The notes under the pieces were generated by a model, which saw only the letters and a list, made by a program, of their open reading frames with translations, was not told the origin of the DNA and made no database searches. A program made the translations under genes and the position numbers. 15,730 nt of DNA from the NCBI GenBank assembly GCA_903844585.1, contig CAIMUD010000103.1, positions 1 to 15,730 of the forward strand. The letters run 5' to 3'. The stretch's first letter is position 1, and each line of letters starts with the position of its first letter. This DNA is from an uncultured Actinomycetes bacterium. GTDB lineage: Bacteria; Actinomycetota; Actinomycetes; Nanopelagicales; Nanopelagicaceae. Positions 14,917 through 15,730 of this stretch are shown here, piece after piece.

Positions 14917-15730
14917 TTAGATTGTAAAAGCAAAATTATTCAATTCGGTAATCTTAACCGAGGTTACGACCCCGTCTGACATGCGTTTAATTTCAACGTT
15001 TCCTGAGGCGATTTCACTCTCACCCAAAACAATCACATAGCGAGAACCACTCTTATCTGCAGCCTTCATGGCACCTTTCAAGGCGCGGTCACCGAATGCA
15101 ATTTCTGTACGCACACCGATGCTACGCAATCCTGCCGCTATTGTGAGCGCCTTTGCCTTCTCGTTCTCACCAATTGGAATAATGAATAAGTCAGATGAAA
15201 ATTGATCCTCTCGCACGACTCCTTCAGCACGAGCAGCCAACAACGCACGGTCTACGCCCAGACCAAAACCAATGCCTGATAAAGATTGACCACCAAGAAT
15301 CTCCATGAGTCCGTCGTAACGCCCTCCACCGCCAATTCCTGATTGCGCTCCTAGTGCTTCATGAATAAATTCAAATGTTGTCCCGGTGTAATAATCTAAA
15401 CCTCGTACCATGCGTGGATTTTCTACATACGCGATTCCAAGCACGTCAAGATATGCAAGTACTTGTGCAAATTGTTTCTTCGATTTCTCGTTTAAGTAAT
15501 CGCGAAGAAGAGGGGCTTTAGACATCGCTAACTTCATCTCGTCTCTCTTGTCATCGAAGAGACGGAGTGGATTAATGGCAGCGCGCGCAATAGTTGCTTC
15601 ATCAAGAGTCAGACCTGAAATAAAACTGACAAGGTCTACGCGATGTGCTGCACGAGACTGCGCATCCCCTAGCGAGGTAATTTCAAGCCTGTAGTTCTGC
15701 AATCCCAAATTTTTAAATCCGCGATCTGCA
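14917..15730 (-). CDS. hisS: Histidyl-tRNA synthetase (5' end outside window)
   Basis: The C-terminal 270 residues of a class II synthetase that charges tRNA-His. The open frame runs to the right edge without a stop; a TTG at 15708 is only an internal codon, since the residues before it (ADRGFKN) join smoothly to LGLQNYRLEITSLGD, a conserved stretch of the catalytic domain. The RAAINPLRLFDDKRDE segment and the histidine motif RGLDYYTGTTFEF are present, as are the glycine-rich GGGGRYDGL and motif 3 GIGFGLGVDRALLA. The final 90 or so residues form the anticodon-binding domain. HisZ, the regulatory paralogue, usually lacks an intact RGLDYYTG motif, so this is a true synthetase. It is upstream of aspS and probably cotranscribed, as in many bacteria. 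Confidence 0.95.
   Translation of the reverse strand, partial: ADRGFKNLGLQNYRLEITSLGDAQSRAAHRVDLVSFISGLTLDEATIARAAINPLRLFDDKRDEMKLAMSKAPLLRDYLNEKSKKQFAQVLAYLDVLGIAYVENPRMVRGLDYYTGTTFEFIHEALGAQSGIGGGGRYDGLMEILGGQSLSGIGFGLGVDRALLAARAEGVVREDQFSSDLFIIPIGENEKAKALTIAAGLRSIGVRTEIAFGDRALKGAMKAADKSGSRYVIVLGESEIASGNVEIKRMSDGVVTSVKITELNNFAFTI

Noticed and set aside
15706..15708. TTG as the start of hisS
   Set aside because: The frame stays open to the window edge and the preceding codons continue a conserved catalytic-domain segment; the gene is simply cut by the window.
1..15730. A defence, mobile or biosynthetic system hidden in the window
   Set aside because: Both strands are filled by recognisable housekeeping genes with normal lengths; no transposase, integrase, repeats of array type, tRNA or unassigned gap over 130 bases was found.

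Overview
The window looks like a chromosomal housekeeping region of a small-genome, non-GC-rich actinobacterium. The gene content and order fit Actinomycetia: a BldD-type regulator sits next to pyrR-pyrB-pyrC and nusB-efp, followed by aroQ/aroB/aroK/aroC, a prepilin peptidase, aroE, mltG, ruvX, alaS, a DUF948 protein, aspS and hisS. As I remember them, similar blocks occur in Streptomyces and, split in two, in Mycobacterium. Base composition is by eye far below that of soil actinobacteria, intergenic space is almost absent, and several genes usual in these blocks (pepQ between aroQ and efp, rarA between aspS and alaS) are missing. My best guess is the freshwater lineage Nanopelagicales (acI); this is inference from composition and synteny, not a database match.

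Layout, left to right: pyrC (3' end cut by the window), pyrB and pyrR on the minus strand, overlapping by 1-4 bases. A 126-base divergent control region follows, then the only plus-strand gene, a bldD homologue. bldD overlaps tail to tail with nusB. From nusB to the right edge everything is again on the minus strand, so transcription runs from hisS (5' end cut at the right edge) through aspS, the DUF948 gene, alaS, ruvX, mltG, aroE, the prepilin peptidase, aroC, aroK, aroB, aroQ and efp to nusB. Most junctions are ATGA, TAATG or TGATG overlaps or gaps under 30 bases. The two longer gaps, before the DUF948 gene (68 bases) and before efp (45 bases), are the likeliest internal control points. No gene-free stretch exceeds 300 bases; the longest is the bldD/pyrR gap.

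Functionally the window holds the first part of de novo pyrimidine synthesis with its regulator, five of the seven shikimate-pathway steps (aroB, aroQ, aroE, aroK, aroC), three aminoacyl-tRNA synthetases, EF-P and NusB for translation and transcription, plus a glycan-terminating transglycosylase, RuvX and a pilin-processing peptidase. No tRNA, rRNA, mobile element, CRISPR array or phage gene was seen.

The most informative non-coding feature is in front of pyrR. The leader carries a close match to the PyrR RNA-binding loop (UCCAGAGAGG), directly abutting the ribosome-binding site, and an upstream UCCUU that can pair with that site. This predicts autogenous translational repression of pyrRBC by PyrR. 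The bldD homologue keeps most of the c-di-GMP-binding signature known from Streptomyces BldD. I found no credible undescribed multi-gene system here; the interest lies in regulation and in a few lineage-specific details.
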